Source: DATFVA01 sp963711455 (GTDB lineage Bacteria; Bacteroidota; Ignavibacteria; Ignavibacteriales; Ignavibacteriaceae). From it: a stretch of 64,000 nt of DNA. The notes under the pieces were generated by a model. That model was not told where the DNA came from. It was given only the letters and a program-made list of their open reading frames with translations, and made no database searches. The position numbers and the translations under genes are program-made. Location: positions 930,001 through 994,000 of the forward strand of contig CAVQEH010000006.1 in NCBI GenBank assembly GCA_963711455.1, read 5' to 3'. The stretch's first letter is position 1. The number at the start of each line of letters is the position of its first letter. This document shows positions 62,709 through 64,000 of this stretch, in pieces.

Positions 62709-64000
62709 ATGGCAATAATAAAAAATAATAATGATCCTCTCTGGTACAAAGATGGAATTATGTACCAGGTGCATATAAAATCCTTCAGGGACAGCAACAA
62801 CGACGGAATAGGAGATATTAAAGGACTTACAGAAAAGCTTAACTACATTCATTCCCTTGGAATAAATATGCTCTGGGTTCTGCCGTTCTATCCTTCACCT
62901 ATGAAGGATGACGGCTATGATATTTCAGATTACTTTAATATTAATCCCGATTACGGCACACTCGAAGATTTCAAAGAATTTCTTGAAGAAGCACATAAAA
63001 GAAAAATAAGAGTAATAACCGAGCTTGTTATGAACCACACTTCCGATCAGCATACCTGGTTTAAAAGAGCAAGAAAAAGTCCTCATGGAAGTCCTGAAAG
63101 AAATTTTTATGTATGGAGTGATGCGGGAGAAGAATATGAAGATGCGAGAATAATTTTCAGTGATTTTGAATCGTCTAACTGGACGTGGGATTCTGATGCA
63201 AATGCGTACTACTGGCATCGTTTCTATTCACATCAGCCTGATTTAAATTTTGATAATCCTGAAGTTCACGAAGCAATATTCAGAGCAGTGGATTTCTGGT
63301 TTGAAATGGGTGTAGACGGAATGCGTCTTGACGCCGTCCCTTATTTGTACGAAAGGGAAGGAACTAATTGTGAAAACCTTCCCGAAACTCATGCATTCCT
63401 GAAAAAATTAAATGCACATCTTAAAGAGAAATTTTTTAACAAAATGTTTCTTGCAGAAGCAAACCAATGGCCTGAAGACGCGGTGGCATATTTTGGAAAC
63501 GGGGATGAATGTCAAATGGCATTTCATTTTCCTCTAATGCCGAGAATGTACATGGCAGTTCAGATGGAAACCCGTTACCCTATAATCGACATTCTCGAAC
63601 AGACTCCTGAAATTCCTGCTAATTGTCAGTGGGCTATGTTCCTCAGGAACCACGACGAGCTAACGCTTGAAATGGTAACTGATGAAGAGCGCGACTATAT
63701 GTACAGGTATTATGCAAAGGATAAGCACGCCCGCATTAACCTCGGTATCAGGAGAAGGCTTGCCCCCCTGGTAGAAAATAACAGGAGAAAGATTAAGCTG
63801 CTTAATATTCTTTTGTTTTCATTCCCCGGCACTCCTATAATTTATTACGGTGATGAAATAGGTATGGGAGATAATTATTACCTGGGAGACAGGAACGGGG
63901 TCCGTACCCCTATGCAATGGAGCCCCGACAGGAATGCAGGTTTTTCCCGTGCTAATCCGCAGCAGCTTTTATTACCGGTAATTATTGATCCCGAATATCA
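62709..64000 (+). CDS. treS: trehalose synthase / alpha-amylase family GH13, 3' end missing
   Basis: 430 codons visible, running off the right edge without a stop. The start MAIIKNNNDPLWYKDGIMYQ and VHIKSFRDSNNDGIGDIKGL are typical of TreS (maltose to trehalose isomerase). GH13 catalytic elements are visible: MNHTSDQH (region I), GVDGMRLDAVPYLYE (nucleophile Asp near residue 207), FLAEANQWPED (acid Glu), and MFLRNHDELTLEM (third acid). The segment VRTPMQWSPDRNAGFSRANP is also characteristic. In many bacteria TreS is part of the GlgE glucan pathway, and a C-terminal maltokinase may follow outside the window. An oligo-1,6-glucosidase-type GH13 is a less likely alternative. Confidence 0.9.
   Translation, partial: MAIIKNNNDPLWYKDGIMYQVHIKSFRDSNNDGIGDIKGLTEKLNYIHSLGINMLWVLPFYPSPMKDDGYDISDYFNINPDYGTLEDFKEFLEEAHKRKIRVITELVMNHTSDQHTWFKRARKSPHGSPERNFYVWSDAGEEYEDARIIFSDFESSNWTWDSDANAYYWHRFYSHQPDLNFDNPEVHEAIFRAVDFWFEMGVDGMRLDAVPYLYEREGTNCENLPETHAFLKKLNAHLKEKFFNKMFLAEANQWPEDAVAYFGNGDECQMAFHFPLMPRMYMAVQMETRYPIIDILEQTPEIPANCQWAMFLRNHDELTLEMVTDEERDYMYRYYAKDKHARINLGIRRRLAPLVENNRRKIKLLNILLFSFPGTPIIYYGDEIGMGDNYYLGDRNGVRTPMQWSPDRNAGFSRANPQQLLLPVIIDPEY

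Noticed and set aside
1..64000. CRISPR array or rRNA operon
   Set aside because: No regularly spaced direct repeats and no stretch resembling 16S, 23S or 5S rRNA were seen.

Overview
The window looks like a chromosomal piece of a Gram-negative bacterium of the Bacteroidota/Ignavibacteria type. The evidence is the repeated C-terminal type IX secretion (T9SS) sorting domains with NYPNPFNPSTTIQY-like and GIYFYRL...KKMMLLK-like motifs, the low GC, the many lipoproteins and outer-membrane barrels, a C25 (gingipain-like) peptidase, and the high-potential iron-sulfur protein. The lineage is an inference from these signatures, not a database result.

Layout. (1) 1-13844: a nearly complete respiratory complex I operon (nuoB partial, nuoCD fused, E, F, G, H, I, J, K, L, M, N), tightly packed with start/stop overlaps. 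(2) 13869-18783: a PEBP-family protein, a CBS-domain protein, a secreted protein, a GH31 alpha-glucosidase and a HiPIP-like protein. (3) 27180 down to 18855 (minus strand): an apparent poly-gamma-glutamate operon, pgsB-pgsC-pgsW, followed without real gaps by a two-domain secreted protein, an outer-membrane barrel, an LVIVD-repeat lipoprotein, a multi-TM acyltransferase-like protein and a three-repeat lipoprotein. This may be an envelope-adapted, Gram-negative version of PGA synthesis and export. (4) 27283-31037: a C25-family secreted peptidase broken by one frameshift.

(5) 31278-32334: the most unusual locus. An intact tRNA-Ser(GCT) is followed by two identical 447-bp tandem units. Each unit carries a GIY-YIG nuclease ORF joined directly to a 3' tRNA-Ser fragment, and both fragments carry palindromic inserts in the anticodon loop and T-loop. 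The 5' end of a third, decayed nuclease copy lies beyond them. (6) 32438-37592: pirin, a DHA2-type MFS transporter and a P3A proton-pumping ATPase. (7) 37843-44376: small secreted proteins and lipoproteins, a broken P-loop kinase-like gene and an octaheme HAO-like cytochrome c.

(8) 44540-48727: a decayed accessory island with hairpin clusters, a MITE-like inverted repeat, gene remnants and a degenerate IS3-family element inserted in a membrane-protein gene. (9) 48841-54597: small lipoproteins and membrane proteins, then an unrecognised cytosolic protein paired with a zinc-finger/TM/propeller protein that resembles a sigma/anti-sigma pair. (10) 54805-62395: T9SS cargo proteins, one intact with three internal repeats, followed by a series of five broken ones. 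(11) 62709 to the end: the start of a trehalose synthase/alpha-amylase family gene.

The core metabolic genes (nuo, pgs, transporters) have intact frames, while disruptions cluster in regions 5, 8 and 10. This argues for genuine decay of accessory DNA more than for random sequencing error.
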